From Paenibacillus sp. MAEPY2 (GTDB lineage: Bacteria; Bacillota; Bacilli; Paenibacillales; Paenibacillaceae), in the NCBI RefSeq assembly GCF_000499205.1, contig NZ_AWUK01000011.1:62001-126000 (forward strand): DNA of 64,000 nucleotides, given 5' to 3'. Below are positions 20,015-28,213 of the stretch, piece after piece. The position numbers were made by a program, and so were the translations under genes. Positions within the stretch are counted from its first letter, which is position 1. The number at the start of each line of letters is the position of its first letter. The notes under the pieces are model-generated. The model had not been told where the DNA came from and searched no databases. It worked only from the letters and a program-made list of their open reading frames with translations.

Positions 20015-20130
20015 GCATTGAAGCAACAAGAGGATGTCAGCCTGTTGATATCCTGTTGAAATAAAGAATAAAGCCATAGAAATGGAATTGGCTCAGGTAA
20101 CCGTGAAAGAGGTAACATATATAATCAATT

Positions 20131-20173
20131 TTTGCACGCTAATTCATTAAGCTAACGGGTAAATTAGTGCAAC
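20131..20173. repeat. Short palindromic repeat family B, copy 1
   Basis: TTGCACGCTAATT and AATTAGTGCAA form an imperfect stem around the conserved core TTAAGCTAACGGGT. The same core recurs at 22873, 29461, 34735, 50071, 51908 and 55753. Confidence 0.65.
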
Positions 20174-20229
20174 TTTTCATCTGTTAAAAATGTTAATAAA
20201 GATGTATGAAATAACATGATGAGAAGTAG

Positions 20230-20802
20230 GTGGAAAAATTGAAAATTCGTTTATTCACGTTAATATTTTTTTTCACTACCGTATTTTTTTTATCAAATGG
20301 ACAAGATGCTAAAGCTTTGTCCTGTGCCGAGCCAGGTAGCCCTCAAGAATCGTTAGAGAGATATAGTGGAGCTGTTTACGGTGAAGTAAAGCAAATAAAG
20401 GTCGACTTGAAGCAAGAGGGATTGACAGGGACAAAAGAGAAAATCAGATATATTTTAGTGGAAGTTGAGAGAAGTTGGAATACTGAGGTGGACTCTCAAA
20501 TCATTGTCGCAACTGACTACACTTGGGGTTTTAATTTCAAGAAAGGCAACAAATACTTGATATACATTAGCAAAGGGGATGGCGAATTAAGCAGTAGTCC
20601 GTGCAGTTCGACAATCGAAATGAATAACCTTAACCAAGCAACTGAACTATTCGGCGAAGGATCTCAACCCAAACAACAAGTAAACTTAGAACACAAGATG
20701 TGGTTTATGTTTGAGCATGATATTGATTTGTATATCGTCGTTGCAATAGTAGTTGTGGCAATTTCCATCTTTGTCATGAGAGCAAGAAAGAAAAAGGGCT
20801 AA
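20230..20802 (+). CDS. Secreted NTR/TIMP-like protein with C-terminal membrane anchor
   Basis: 190 residues. Hydrophobic signal peptide (about 8-25) ending at AKA-LSC, an extracytoplasmic beta-rich domain with paired cysteines (CAEPGSPQESLERYSGAVYGEV ... SSSPCSSTIEM) as in bacterial TIMP-like/netrin-like modules, a charged linker, and a C-terminal transmembrane helix (about 165-182) with an RARKKKG tail. Function in bacteria is unknown. Start is uncertain: GTG at 20230 or TTG at 20239, both behind GAGAAGTAGG. It is followed by a repeat A copy that provides a terminator. Confidence 0.75.
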   Translation: MEKLKIRLFTLIFFFTTVFFLSNGQDAKALSCAEPGSPQESLERYSGAVYGEVKQIKVDLKQEGLTGTKEKIRYILVEVERSWNTEVDSQIIVATDYTWGFNFKKGNKYLIYISKGDGELSSSPCSSTIEMNNLNQATELFGEGSQPKQQVNLEHKMWFMFEHDIDLYIVVAIVVVAISIFVMRARKKKG

Positions 20803-20850
20803 GTTTGGCTAAATAAAGGGCATCGAGTTTGAAGAGGCGTTAATTATACA

Positions 20851-20934
20851 GTTGTCGAGAGACAAGAAAATCATCCCATTAAAAGTCGCTATTATAGCGG
20901 CTTTTTTTGTTTTAAGGAACCAAGTTTTTGTCCA
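20851..20934. repeat. Repeat family A, copy 2 (with terminator core)
   Basis: TTGTCGAGAGACAAGAAAATCATCCCATTAAAAGTCGCTATTATAGCGGCTTTTTTTG followed by a degraded right end (CCAAGTTTTTGTCC). The core hairpin AGTCGCT/AGCGGCT plus seven T is placed to end the NTR-like gene. The remaining gap to 21151 shows nothing further. Confidence 0.7.
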
Positions 20935-21151
20935 AAGCTGAGGACAAGAACTGTATCATTACCGTTTAGAGGGTGATCTAAATATGCATAGGCTGGTATG
21001 CATCAATTCCACCTTTTTACGTGTCCTCCATACCGCAAGGTAGAATTACAAAATTGTAAGGTTGATGTAAGTTGAATCGATAGCTTAGGGTAGTCTGGCA
21101 AGGATAATATTGGAACAAACGAAAATAGAAATTCTTTAAAGGAGAATTGAC

Positions 21152-22654
21152 ATGAGGCTGTTTGAACTGTTGCTTTTTTTGTCAAGCATCGGCTTGTTTG
21201 CTTTGACAATCCTGTTAAAAAAAGGACGACGTAGAATTCCAGTATTCGTTGCAAGCGGGATCGCCACATTTGTACTTGTCATTCATTGGACGATGGAAGG
21301 ATACAGAGTTCAGCTATTTTTCCCATATTGCATAACCATCATTTTTGCAGCCATTTCAAGCTATAGCTATTTTAAAAAAAACGGCCCAACAAGAATCCCA
21401 CGATTCATGTTGGGTTCAGCTTATACCGCTATAGCGATAATGCTGTTCGTAACAGCAGGTCTCATGTATGCTTTTCCTGTATTTAAACTGCCTGAACCGA
21501 CAGGCGAATTTAAGGTAGGAACGCAAACTTTTCATTTCGTGGATACAAATAGGGAAGAGATTTTCGGCGAAACCAGAGGTGGTAAGAGAGAATTGATGGT
21601 TCAGGTATGGTATCCGGGTCAAGCTGGCACCGGCAAGTCCGCTCCCTTTATTCCCGATACCCAGATTCTACGTTATATGTCCGCGAACTATGGCCTTCCC
21701 GGGTTTACTTTACAACACCTGAAGTACGTATCCAGTCATGCTTATTCGGGGGCCGAAGTCTCTCCGGCACAAACTTCATACCCGCTGATCCTTGCGAATC
21801 CCGGCTTCGGCTCTTCCAGGTTCCTCCACACGTCGCAAGCCGAAAATCTTGCAAGTCACGGATATATCGTGGCAGTAATCGACCACACCTACAATACATT
21901 TGCAACCGAGTTTCCGGACGATCGAATCACGACCAGCACTACTAACGACTTATTCTCGCCTGACCACGATTACCGGACGGAAAGCAGAAATCGTGACAAG
22001 TTGGGAAAAGTTTTAACGGACGATGTTACATTTACGCTCGACCAATTCGAGCTCATCCAATCGGGACAGATTCCAAGTCATCTAAAAGGGAGGATAGATC
22101 TCGGTCATGTAGGGGTGTTCGGTCATTCCATTGGCGGAGCAACGGCCTATGACGCTGCTTACGATCCGCGAGTCGCGGTTGGAATAGACTTGGATGGAGC
22201 GCTCTATCGACTGCGTGACAGAGAGGGTCTGCGAAAGCCGTTTTTGTTCATGAACTCGGAAAGCGAATTCGAAAGATTAAAAATGGTGATGGATAACCAC
22301 GCTTACACGGAGGCAGAGCTTAAACGTATGGGTAACACAAGAGAGTGGATGGATCAAGTAACGGAAGACAAAAAGGTAGAGCTTGAACGGATGCGTGAAT
22401 CGGTCGACTCTGGGGGACAATTCCTCTATATCGCAAATTCGGAGCATTTAAATTTTACCGACGTACAGTTCATTTCTCCGATATTTAAAATGCTGGGCAT
22501 TACAGGAAAGATTGCGCCAGAAAGAGCGAACGCCGTTATCAATGCCTATATGCTGGATTTCTTTGATATGAATCTGAAGAATCAAGGCGGAGTCTTGATG
22601 AAAGGGCCGGATAGCCGCTTTCCGGAGGTGAAGTTCGCAAGCCCCCTATTATAA
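21152..22654 (+). CDS. Membrane-anchored alpha/beta hydrolase (PAF-acetylhydrolase-like)
   Basis: 500 residues. Four hydrophobic segments occupy residues about 3-110, followed by an alpha/beta-hydrolase domain. Nucleophile elbow GHSIGG (serine near residue 327), oxyanion segment NPGFGSSRF, acid DLDGAL and a late His in NSEHLNF fit the catalytic triad of the platelet-activating-factor acetylhydrolase-like family. AAAGGAG lies upstream of the ATG. Likely an envelope-associated lipase/esterase; substrate unknown. Confidence 0.85.
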   Translation: MRLFELLLFLSSIGLFALTILLKKGRRRIPVFVASGIATFVLVIHWTMEGYRVQLFFPYCITIIFAAISSYSYFKKNGPTRIPRFMLGSAYTAIAIMLFVTAGLMYAFPVFKLPEPTGEFKVGTQTFHFVDTNREEIFGETRGGKRELMVQVWYPGQAGTGKSAPFIPDTQILRYMSANYGLPGFTLQHLKYVSSHAYSGAEVSPAQTSYPLILANPGFGSSRFLHTSQAENLASHGYIVAVIDHTYNTFATEFPDDRITTSTTNDLFSPDHDYRTESRNRDKLGKVLTDDVTFTLDQFELIQSGQIPSHLKGRIDLGHVGVFGHSIGGATAYDAAYDPRVAVGIDLDGALYRLRDREGLRKPFLFMNSESEFERLKMVMDNHAYTEAELKRMGNTREWMDQVTEDKKVELERMRESVDSGGQFLYIANSEHLNFTDVQFISPIFKMLGITGKIAPERANAVINAYMLDFFDMNLKNQGGVLMKGPDSRFPEVKFASPLL

Positions 22655-22821
22655 ATTACGGAACAGGCTACCGATTTTGATGTGCTATCACGTAAAATAG
22701 CTTCATCTCCATATACGACCAGAAGTTTTTCGATACCTATCTCATAACGCTACGCGGTTGGCTTTTACAGACACAAGAAATTGGCTTACAAGTCTGCAAG
22801 CAGAACAACATGCCTAAAGAA

Positions 22822-22852
22822 GCGGGTATAGAGGGACTTGAACCCCCACGTC
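22822..22852 (-). pseudogene. tRNA-Leu-like 3' fragment
   Basis: Read on the minus strand, GACGTGGGGGTTCAAGTCCC is followed by TCTATACCCGC. This matches the variable-arm end, the T-arm (GGGGG TTCAAGT CCCTC) and most of the acceptor strand of Firmicute tRNA-Leu. No anticodon arm or 5' half is present, and the CCA position reads CTT. It is therefore a tRNA remnant, of the kind left at integration sites. Confidence 0.6.
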
Positions 22853-22872
22853 TAATAGTCGGCTATTTTTTC

Positions 22873-22900
22873 TTTAAGCTAACGGGAAACGTTGGTCGAA
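22873..22900. repeat. Repeat family B, copy 2
   Basis: CTTTAAGCTAACGGGAAACGTTGGTCG, adjoining the tRNA fragment. It shares the TTAAGCTAACGGG core with the other copies. Confidence 0.55.
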
Positions 22901-22912
22901 CAAAGCGAGATT

Positions 22913-22943
22913 AAAGAAAAGACCATCCGGCAAAAGGATGGCC
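22913..22943 (-). terminator. Terminator of the chemoreceptor gene
   Basis: On the minus strand GGCCATCC and GGATGGTC form the stem, followed by TTTTCTTT. Confidence 0.8.
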
Positions 22944-23011
22944 TAAATAATTCCCGTTACTGATAACACGACATGTATATATCGATACCGGTCTGTACGA
23001 GGTCTTCATTA

Positions 23012-24775
23012 TTATGAATCTGATTTAGGGACTTCGATCTGAAATTGATCGGAATATGTTTTGAGGTTCCCTGCAAGGCTGGCGAGCTGCCCGGAGATGT
23101 TCGACAGTTCGTTGGCCGACCGTTGCTGCTCCACAGCACTGGCCGTGACTTCTTCGGCCATGGCTGAAGTTTCCTCGGTTGCGGAAGCAATATAGCTCAA
23201 ATGCTGCTCCACTTCCTGACGAATAGAGTGCATATCCACCGTCCGGCTTTCCAAACGTTGAGCCAGCTCCTGCACCTCGGTCGATAGGCGGCTAACCTGT
23301 CTGAACGTCTGGAGGCAATCAGCGATCTGTTCTTCTTGTTCCTTGACCGCCACCATATTCGCATCAAAATGACTGCCCATACGATGTATCTCTTGAACAA
23401 ATGAACTGAGGATCTCATCAATCTCCTGGATCGAACGTTCGGATTGCTGAGCGAGCTGTCCCATTTCACCAGCAACGACCGCAAAGCCTCTACCCGCTTC
23501 GCCAGCGCGAGCTGCCTCGATTGAAGCATTCAGCGATAGAATTTGAGTTTGTTTTAAAATGTTGTGAATTTGTCCGCTGATGGAGGAAGCGAGTTCCGAT
23601 TGAGTCGTCAGTGAACTGGAAATTTCCTGCTGATGCTCAACACGCTTCGCATTCTCTCGGCTCTTTTCAAGCAGAATCTCATGTTCACGTGTAACTTGTA
23701 CTTGCACGGCAGATAACTGCTCTGAAGTATGGGTAAACTGTTGCACATATGAACCTACTTCATCCATTATTTTTCCGAGATTCTCTGAGTGCTGGACGGA
23801 GTGTTCTGTCTCTTCGGACTGTTTCACGGACCCTATAGCAATTTCTTCGATTGCTTTGGAAAGTTCTTCGGTCTGACGCTGGTTCGTTTGAGCCGTTTCC
23901 GCAATATTTTTCGAGGACTGCTGCAACGTATTGGATCCTTGCTGTATTCCCATCAAAATGTTCGTCAATTGGGAAACCATGACATTAATCAAATCACTGA
24001 TATCACCGAGCTGATCATTTGTCATATGTGTAGATACGACTTTGAGATTCCCATCAGCAACCTGTTCGAGGCTTGACTTAATATCGCGTACTTGTCTGAG
24101 AATGCCTCTTACTACGAATAGCATCATGACCAAAGATAGAATCAGTACAATCACAAAAATCGGGATAATGGTCCGATAAGCATTATTCAGGGATGTCGCG
24201 GAGACTTGATTCACTGCACTAGCAGAAATATCAATGCCCAGATAGCCAATAACAGTACCTTGCGAATCCTTGATTGGTGTAAAGGAGGACAATAGCTGTC
24301 CCCAGGTCGGATCGTCTACAATGCCTGTTGTGACGACTTCACCGTTTAACAAGCGTTCCTGAGTCTGGGGGTTGAATTCCATTGCTGTCCCATAAGGGCT
24401 ATATTCCGTATCGTCCCAGTTCGCCCCATCCACGGTGTAGATCCACCCGTCCGAAGTTTTGTTATACATATAAACATATAAGGCTCCCGATTGAAGCCTA
24501 ACTTTAACGAGTTCGTCTCTAAGACTTTTGTATTCGTTGCTCTCCTCCGAAGCAGTAGAGTACAATGTCTTGATTAATTCCGATTCCTGGCCTAGTTGAG
24601 AGGCGGTATTCACTGTCAGCTGCTGATTGTTATACTGTATGGTCATTAATGATGCATTTTCACTGGAGTTGATGGTGGTCCACATGATTAGACCGCCCAT
24701 GGCCAGTAGCGGAACCAGAATGATCAAATACAGTTTGAACCTTAAATCCATCTTTTTTTTGCGAGTCTTTGTCAC
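23012..24775 (-). CDS. Methyl-accepting chemotaxis protein
   Basis: 587 residues, GTG start with AGGGGG upstream. TM1 at about residues 12-32, an extracellular Cache-type ligand domain ([31 protein letters not shown]), TM2 at about 205-225, HAMP, then the coiled-coil signalling domain with the conserved hairpin tip [34 protein letters not shown]. It signals through CheA/CheW, not encoded here. Monocistronic; ligand unknown. Confidence 0.93.
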   Translation of the reverse strand: MTKTRKKKMDLRFKLYLIILVPLLAMGGLIMWTTINSSENASLMTIQYNNQQLTVNTASQLGQESELIKTLYSTASEESNEYKSLRDELVKVRLQSGALYVYMYNKTSDGWIYTVDGANWDDTEYSPYGTAMEFNPQTQERLLNGEVVTTGIVDDPTWGQLLSSFTPIKDSQGTVIGYLGIDISASAVNQVSATSLNNAYRTIIPIFVIVLILSLVMMLFVVRGILRQVRDIKSSLEQVADGNLKVVSTHMTNDQLGDISDLINVMVSQLTNILMGIQQGSNTLQQSSKNIAETAQTNQRQTEELSKAIEEIAIGSVKQSEETEHSVQHSENLGKIMDEVGSYVQQFTHTSEQLSAVQVQVTREHEILLEKSRENAKRVEHQQEISSSLTTQSELASSISGQIHNILKQTQILSLNASIEAARAGEAGRGFAVVAGEMGQLAQQSERSIQEIDEILSSFVQEIHRMGSHFDANMVAVKEQEEQIADCLQTFRQVSRLSTEVQELAQRLESRTVDMHSIRQEVEQHLSYIASATEETSAMAEEVTASAVEQQRSANELSNISGQLASLAGNLKTYSDQFQIEVPKSDS

Positions 24776-24845
24776 GTTCTGTTCCCCCTAGGAAGTAGTT
24801 AAAAAATATGATTATTCGTATAACCCCATACTATTTATCGTAAAA

Positions 24846-25121
24846 TTGAAGAGGGAAATGAAGACTAATCCTAGATTTATATATACAAATATGCTGATGG
24901 ACACATTTTTTTATCGTGAAACATCCAATTCACTTGAAATTGAAAGAATCGTTGAACTTTTGCATAAGGAAATATTTCATAGTCAATCTTCTAAAGGAAA
25001 AGGCCGAAAAATCTCATTTAAGAAGGGTCATCTTAATATCTTAATCATGGATGAAGCACATCATCTGACAGAGTCACATTACCATTGGTTAATGGACATC
25101 AGCTGGATCGTTCAAAGATAA
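24846..25121 (+). pseudogene. Fragment of a TnsC/TniB-like or AAA ATPase
   Basis: 91 residues from a TTG, or 87 from the ATG at 24858. It shows a Walker-B-like segment LNILIMDEAHHLTESHYHWL preceded by a lysine-rich stretch, as in transposition helper ATPases. No Walker A is present, and no frame upstream supplies one. It therefore looks like an internal piece of a larger gene; the sequence stops right after the second helix. Could be a remnant of a lost transposon. Function in its present form is unlikely. Confidence 0.45.
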
Positions 25122-25195
25122 GCATGTCTCTAAAGCCAAAATAGAGTAGAGATGATGCTCTAGAAATGGAGCGAAGAATTTACAAGATCGAATAA

Positions 25196-25233
25196 TTTTA
25201 CCCGGGTGATATTGATATTTTATTTTTACCCGG
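25196..25233. promoter_or_regulatory. Direct repeats TTTTACCCGG upstream of the DUF2239 gene
   Basis: TTTTACCCGG occurs at 25196-25205 and 25224-25233. The copies are 28 bases apart, the second followed by ATATAAT, which could serve as a -10 box. The spacing (just under three helical turns) suggests a regulator binding one DNA face. The first copy includes the palindrome ACCCGGGT. Confidence 0.5.
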
Positions 25234-25274
25234 ATATAATAATTAAAAAAGGGCTGTAAATAAGGAGGAGTAGT

Positions 25275-25871
25275 ATGCGGACTGAATCAACTCAAATAAG
25301 TTGTACTGCCTTTGTAGGGAGAAAAAACATTGCCAAAGGGACATTGCCGCACGTTGTTGCTATCGTAAAGGAGACTCTGAATGATAAGGAATTCGCCCAA
25401 TTGCTTATCTTTGACGATTTTACTGGAAAACCAATTGATATTGATTTTCGTGGACAAACAGCTGAGGTACTTCAACGGTTGAGCAATCAGGCTGGCCATG
25501 CACCGGATGCGGAAGAAAGTGAACCACCAACAAGACGGGTCGGTCGTCCCAAGCTGGGGGTGGTATCCGGTGAGGTTACTTTGCTTCCACGACATTGGGA
25601 CTGGCTTAAATCTCAACCCGGAGGAGCCTCTGTAACTTTGCGAAAACTGGTCGATGAAGCTCGTCGTTCTGGAGAAAATGAGAGTAAGATTCGCGCGGCA
25701 CAAGAAGCAAGTTATTGCTTTATGACGGCAATGGCTGGCGATTTCCCTCAGCACGAAGAGGCCTTGAGAGCAATGTATGCTGGGAATCAGGATCGTTTTT
25801 ACCAATTGATTGACGATTGGACACCAGATATCAGAGACCATATCAAAACATTAGCCGAGAATGCATTCTAA
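25275..25871 (+). CDS. DUF2239 family protein
   Basis: 198-residue soluble protein with the family's two parts: an N-terminal domain (CTAFVGRKNIAKGTLPHVVAIVKETL ... LLIFDDFTGKPIDIDFRG) and, after a variable linker, VGRPKLGVVSGEVTLLPRHWDWLKSQPGGASVTLRKLVDEARR, with a tail that resembles a DNA-binding regulator of bacteriocin-type. Function is unknown. AAGGAGGAG precedes the ATG. Co-directional with the hydrolase gene 28 bases downstream, so probably one operon under the TTTTACCCGG repeats. Confidence 0.85.
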   Translation: MRTESTQISCTAFVGRKNIAKGTLPHVVAIVKETLNDKEFAQLLIFDDFTGKPIDIDFRGQTAEVLQRLSNQAGHAPDAEESEPPTRRVGRPKLGVVSGEVTLLPRHWDWLKSQPGGASVTLRKLVDEARRSGENESKIRAAQEASYCFMTAMAGDFPQHEEALRAMYAGNQDRFYQLIDDWTPDIRDHIKTLAENAF

Positions 25872-25899
25872 AGTCATTTAAATGAAGGAGAAAACAAAA

Positions 25900-26804
25900 A
25901 TGAATATTTTGAAAGTAAACGGAATTGATCTCGCCTATGACAGCTATGGTAACGAAACGCACGAAGCCATTCTTCTAATTGCCGGGCTTGGAACCCAGAT
26001 GATCCGTTGGGCAGTTCCATTTTGTGAGATGTTGGCGACGCGAGGATTTAGAGTCATTCGCTTTGACAATCGTGATACCGGTCTATCCACACACTTTAGC
26101 CATTACGCTACGTTGGATTTTGAAGCACTTGCCAAAACACTTATGTCGGGACAGCGCCCGGATATTCCATATACACTCGATGATATGTCTAACGATGCGA
26201 TCGGACTGCTCGACGCCCTTGGGATCAAAAAGGCACATTTCGTTGGCCGCTCAATGGGCGCATGATTGCCCAGCTTGCAGCAAGCAAATACCCTGAACGG
26301 GTTCTGTCCCTTACTTCCATCATGTCGACAACAGGAAATCCCGAGCTTCCACCAACATCTCCGGAAGTCATGGCGTTGATGACTCGGCCTGCACCGAATC
26401 CGATGGAGGATGAGGAAGGATATTTAGCACATAGCCTGGCTTTTGCCAAACGTATTGCTGGCACCGGCTATCCGTTTGAAGAGAACGAGTATCGTTCACT
26501 CATTCGAGAGGAAGTTCAGCGAGCTTATGACCCGGGCAGTGTTGGGCGACAAATCGCAGCAATTGCCGTTTCTGGCGACCGTCGTCCGCTTCTCGCAAAA
26601 GTAGACGTTCCAGCCTTAATCATTCATGGAGCAGACGACCCGATGTTTGTCCCCGAATGTGGCAAAGATACGGCGCAAGCCATATCGGGTGCAGTGTTCA
26701 TGTTGCTTGAAGGCATGGGACATGATCTGCCACCGCAACTGTTCCAAACGATTGTTGATGGCATCGAACGGACAGCTCGGCAGATTAAAAGTGACATCTC
26801 TTGA
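25900..26804 (+). pseudogene. Alpha/beta hydrolase, frameshifted in the nucleophile elbow
   Basis: Two frames together make one hydrolase of about 300 residues: 25900-26265 (ends VGRSMGA) and 26262-26804 (begins MIAQLAASKYPERV). The family motif GRSMGGMIAQ is broken because GGCGGCATG has become GGCGCATG, a one-base loss near 26258-26261, directly after the catalytic Ser. The rest of both halves is intact, including the acid in IIHGADDPMFV and the His in GMGHDLPP, so the loss is recent or is a sequencing artefact. The frames overlap as ATGA, so the second half could be re-initiated. Related to the TAP/EstB-like hydrolase family. Confidence 0.8.
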
Positions 26805-26912
26805 AGGAGCTGTAGGACAGATATAAAAAACCGCCCAGCCCATAAAGCATGTTTAATAAAAAGTAGTGATGGTCGGTGGACGTGCACAAAAAGATACGCC
26901 GACTCGTGTCGA

Positions 26913-26986
26913 GGGACAAGAACATATTCCCATTGGAGGTCGCTAATATAGCGGCTTCTTTTTTTATAAGTACAAGTTCTTGTCCC
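26913..26986. repeat. Repeat family A, best-preserved copy (74 bp, terminal inverted repeats)
   Basis: Perfect 11-base terminal inverted repeats GGGACAAGAAC (26913-26923) and GTTCTTGTCCC (26976-26986). Inside are ATATTCCCATTG and a second hairpin GTCGCTAATATAGCGGCT followed by a T-rich tract. The layout is that of a very small MITE-like element that carries its own terminator; it lies after the hydrolase gene. Other copies: 15978, 20851, 48788, 50021, 55615. Confidence 0.75.
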
Positions 26987-27072
26987 GATCCTCAAAATGA
27001 CATGAACCACGTGCTTCAAGAAATTGATCCTAAACAAAAAATCACTCAATACACATAAACTGCAACAGGTGA

Positions 27073-27258
27073 TTTGGAAACTATCCTGATGCAAAGCAAA
27101 AAAAGCTTAAGTCTCGGCGGTCGAAACACAAGCAAAAGGAGCATACATATTCCGGTTGAGATGGCGAAGACTTTAAGGTGGAGGTTGTGTATCGTTCATA
27201 CTCACAATCCGAATACCGCCAAGAATTAGCCAAATTATTAATGAACAATCTTTATTGA
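27073..27258 (+). pseudogene. Decayed coding remnant, unidentified
   Basis: A frame without a start codon reads FGNYPDAKQKKLKSRRSKHKQ, then a stop, then GEDFKVEVVYRSYSQSEYRQ and ELAKLLMNNLY before the final stop. The protein-like composition across an internal stop suggests a dead small gene. Not recognised. Its end overlaps the stop of the convergent AraC gene. Confidence 0.3.
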
Positions 27259-28106
27259 GAAGTAGCGAACTGGCGGGAGGTATTACGGTATACGGTTGGA
27301 GTCAACCCTCTCTTAGCCGTAAATTGTTTGATGAAGTACGTGTCATACTCAAACCCGGTGGCACGTGCAATGTCGTTTAAGTTCATCCCTGTATGGGTGA
27401 GAAGATCCGCCGCAACTTTCAAGCGGTGCGACAGCAAGTATCCCATTGCTGTATATCCGCATCTTTCCTGAAACATCTTATTAAGTGATACTCGATTCAA
27501 GTGTGCGCATTTCGTTAAGTCTTCCAAGGTGATTTTATTGGAATAATTGGTGTGTATATATTCCAGTACTAAATCAACAGGGGATTGTTCATTTTTGAGG
27601 TTCAAATTCTCAAGCACACCCAATATCTGAATGAGATATTTTTTTATTCTACATACCCAGCTTGCATCGCTTTGCGCATAAACTTCTGTTCCAAGCACAA
27701 AAAACCACTCCAATAATTGTGGAAAGGCTTTTTCGGTAACAAAAGGTACGCCGGTGCGTGTTGGATTGTTTTGAAAAAGTGAAAGCCCTGTTTGTATTTT
27801 AGGATGGATTGGAAAGTAGTCTTCTGTTTCAGAAATTGGGACGCTATTAAGAACATCGGGATGATAACTGAAAGATTGCGCAGAGACATTATGCTTCTTA
27901 AGAATTTGTATCGTATCCTCTTCGGACAAACACAGAACGGCAGGTGCTGAAACTGCTATTGGTCGTTCGTTGAGTATACCGTTGATGCTACCGGATGTAA
28001 CAAAGATTAATGTAAGTCGTTCGGGATAGGGAAGACACTCCAAATCCTCGGCGGCAACAAACTCAATATTTACCGTTCTGTCTTTGTGGCGGTCAATTTG
28101 CGGCAT
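27252..28106 (-). CDS. AraC-family transcriptional regulator
   Basis: 284 residues. An N-terminal cupin-like region (LTLIFVTSGSINGILNERPI) precedes a C-terminal double HTH (ITLEDLTKCAHLNRVSLNKMFQERCG and LNDIARATGFEYDTYFIKQFTAKRGLTPTVYR). GGAGAG lies before the ATG. Divergent from the GAPDH gene with about 100 bases between starts, so it is the likely regulator of that gene. Effector unknown. Confidence 0.9.
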   Translation of the reverse strand: MPQIDRHKDRTVNIEFVAAEDLECLPYPERLTLIFVTSGSINGILNERPIAVSAPAVLCLSEEDTIQILKKHNVSAQSFSYHPDVLNSVPISETEDYFPIHPKIQTGLSLFQNNPTRTGVPFVTEKAFPQLLEWFFVLGTEVYAQSDASWVCRIKKYLIQILGVLENLNLKNEQSPVDLVLEYIHTNYSNKITLEDLTKCAHLNRVSLNKMFQERCGYTAMGYLLSHRLKVAADLLTHTGMNLNDIARATGFEYDTYFIKQFTAKRGLTPTVYRNTSRQFATSQ

Positions 28107-28213
28107 AGCGCTCTCCTAACAGATAGTATAGTCAATCTATTCACTTATAACAGTGTAACACAAAGATTCCAGGGATATAATATGACCTAAGATGAAGAAA
28201 GGTGGTTGTTATA

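Noticed and set aside
24846-25121. A functional Tn7-like transposon
   Set aside because: Only a short ATPase piece exists; no TnsA/B/D genes, no Walker A and no element ends were found.
26876-27058. A 60-codon plus-strand frame between the hydrolase and AraC genes
   Set aside because: Most of it is repeat A and has no ribosome binding site or family resemblance.
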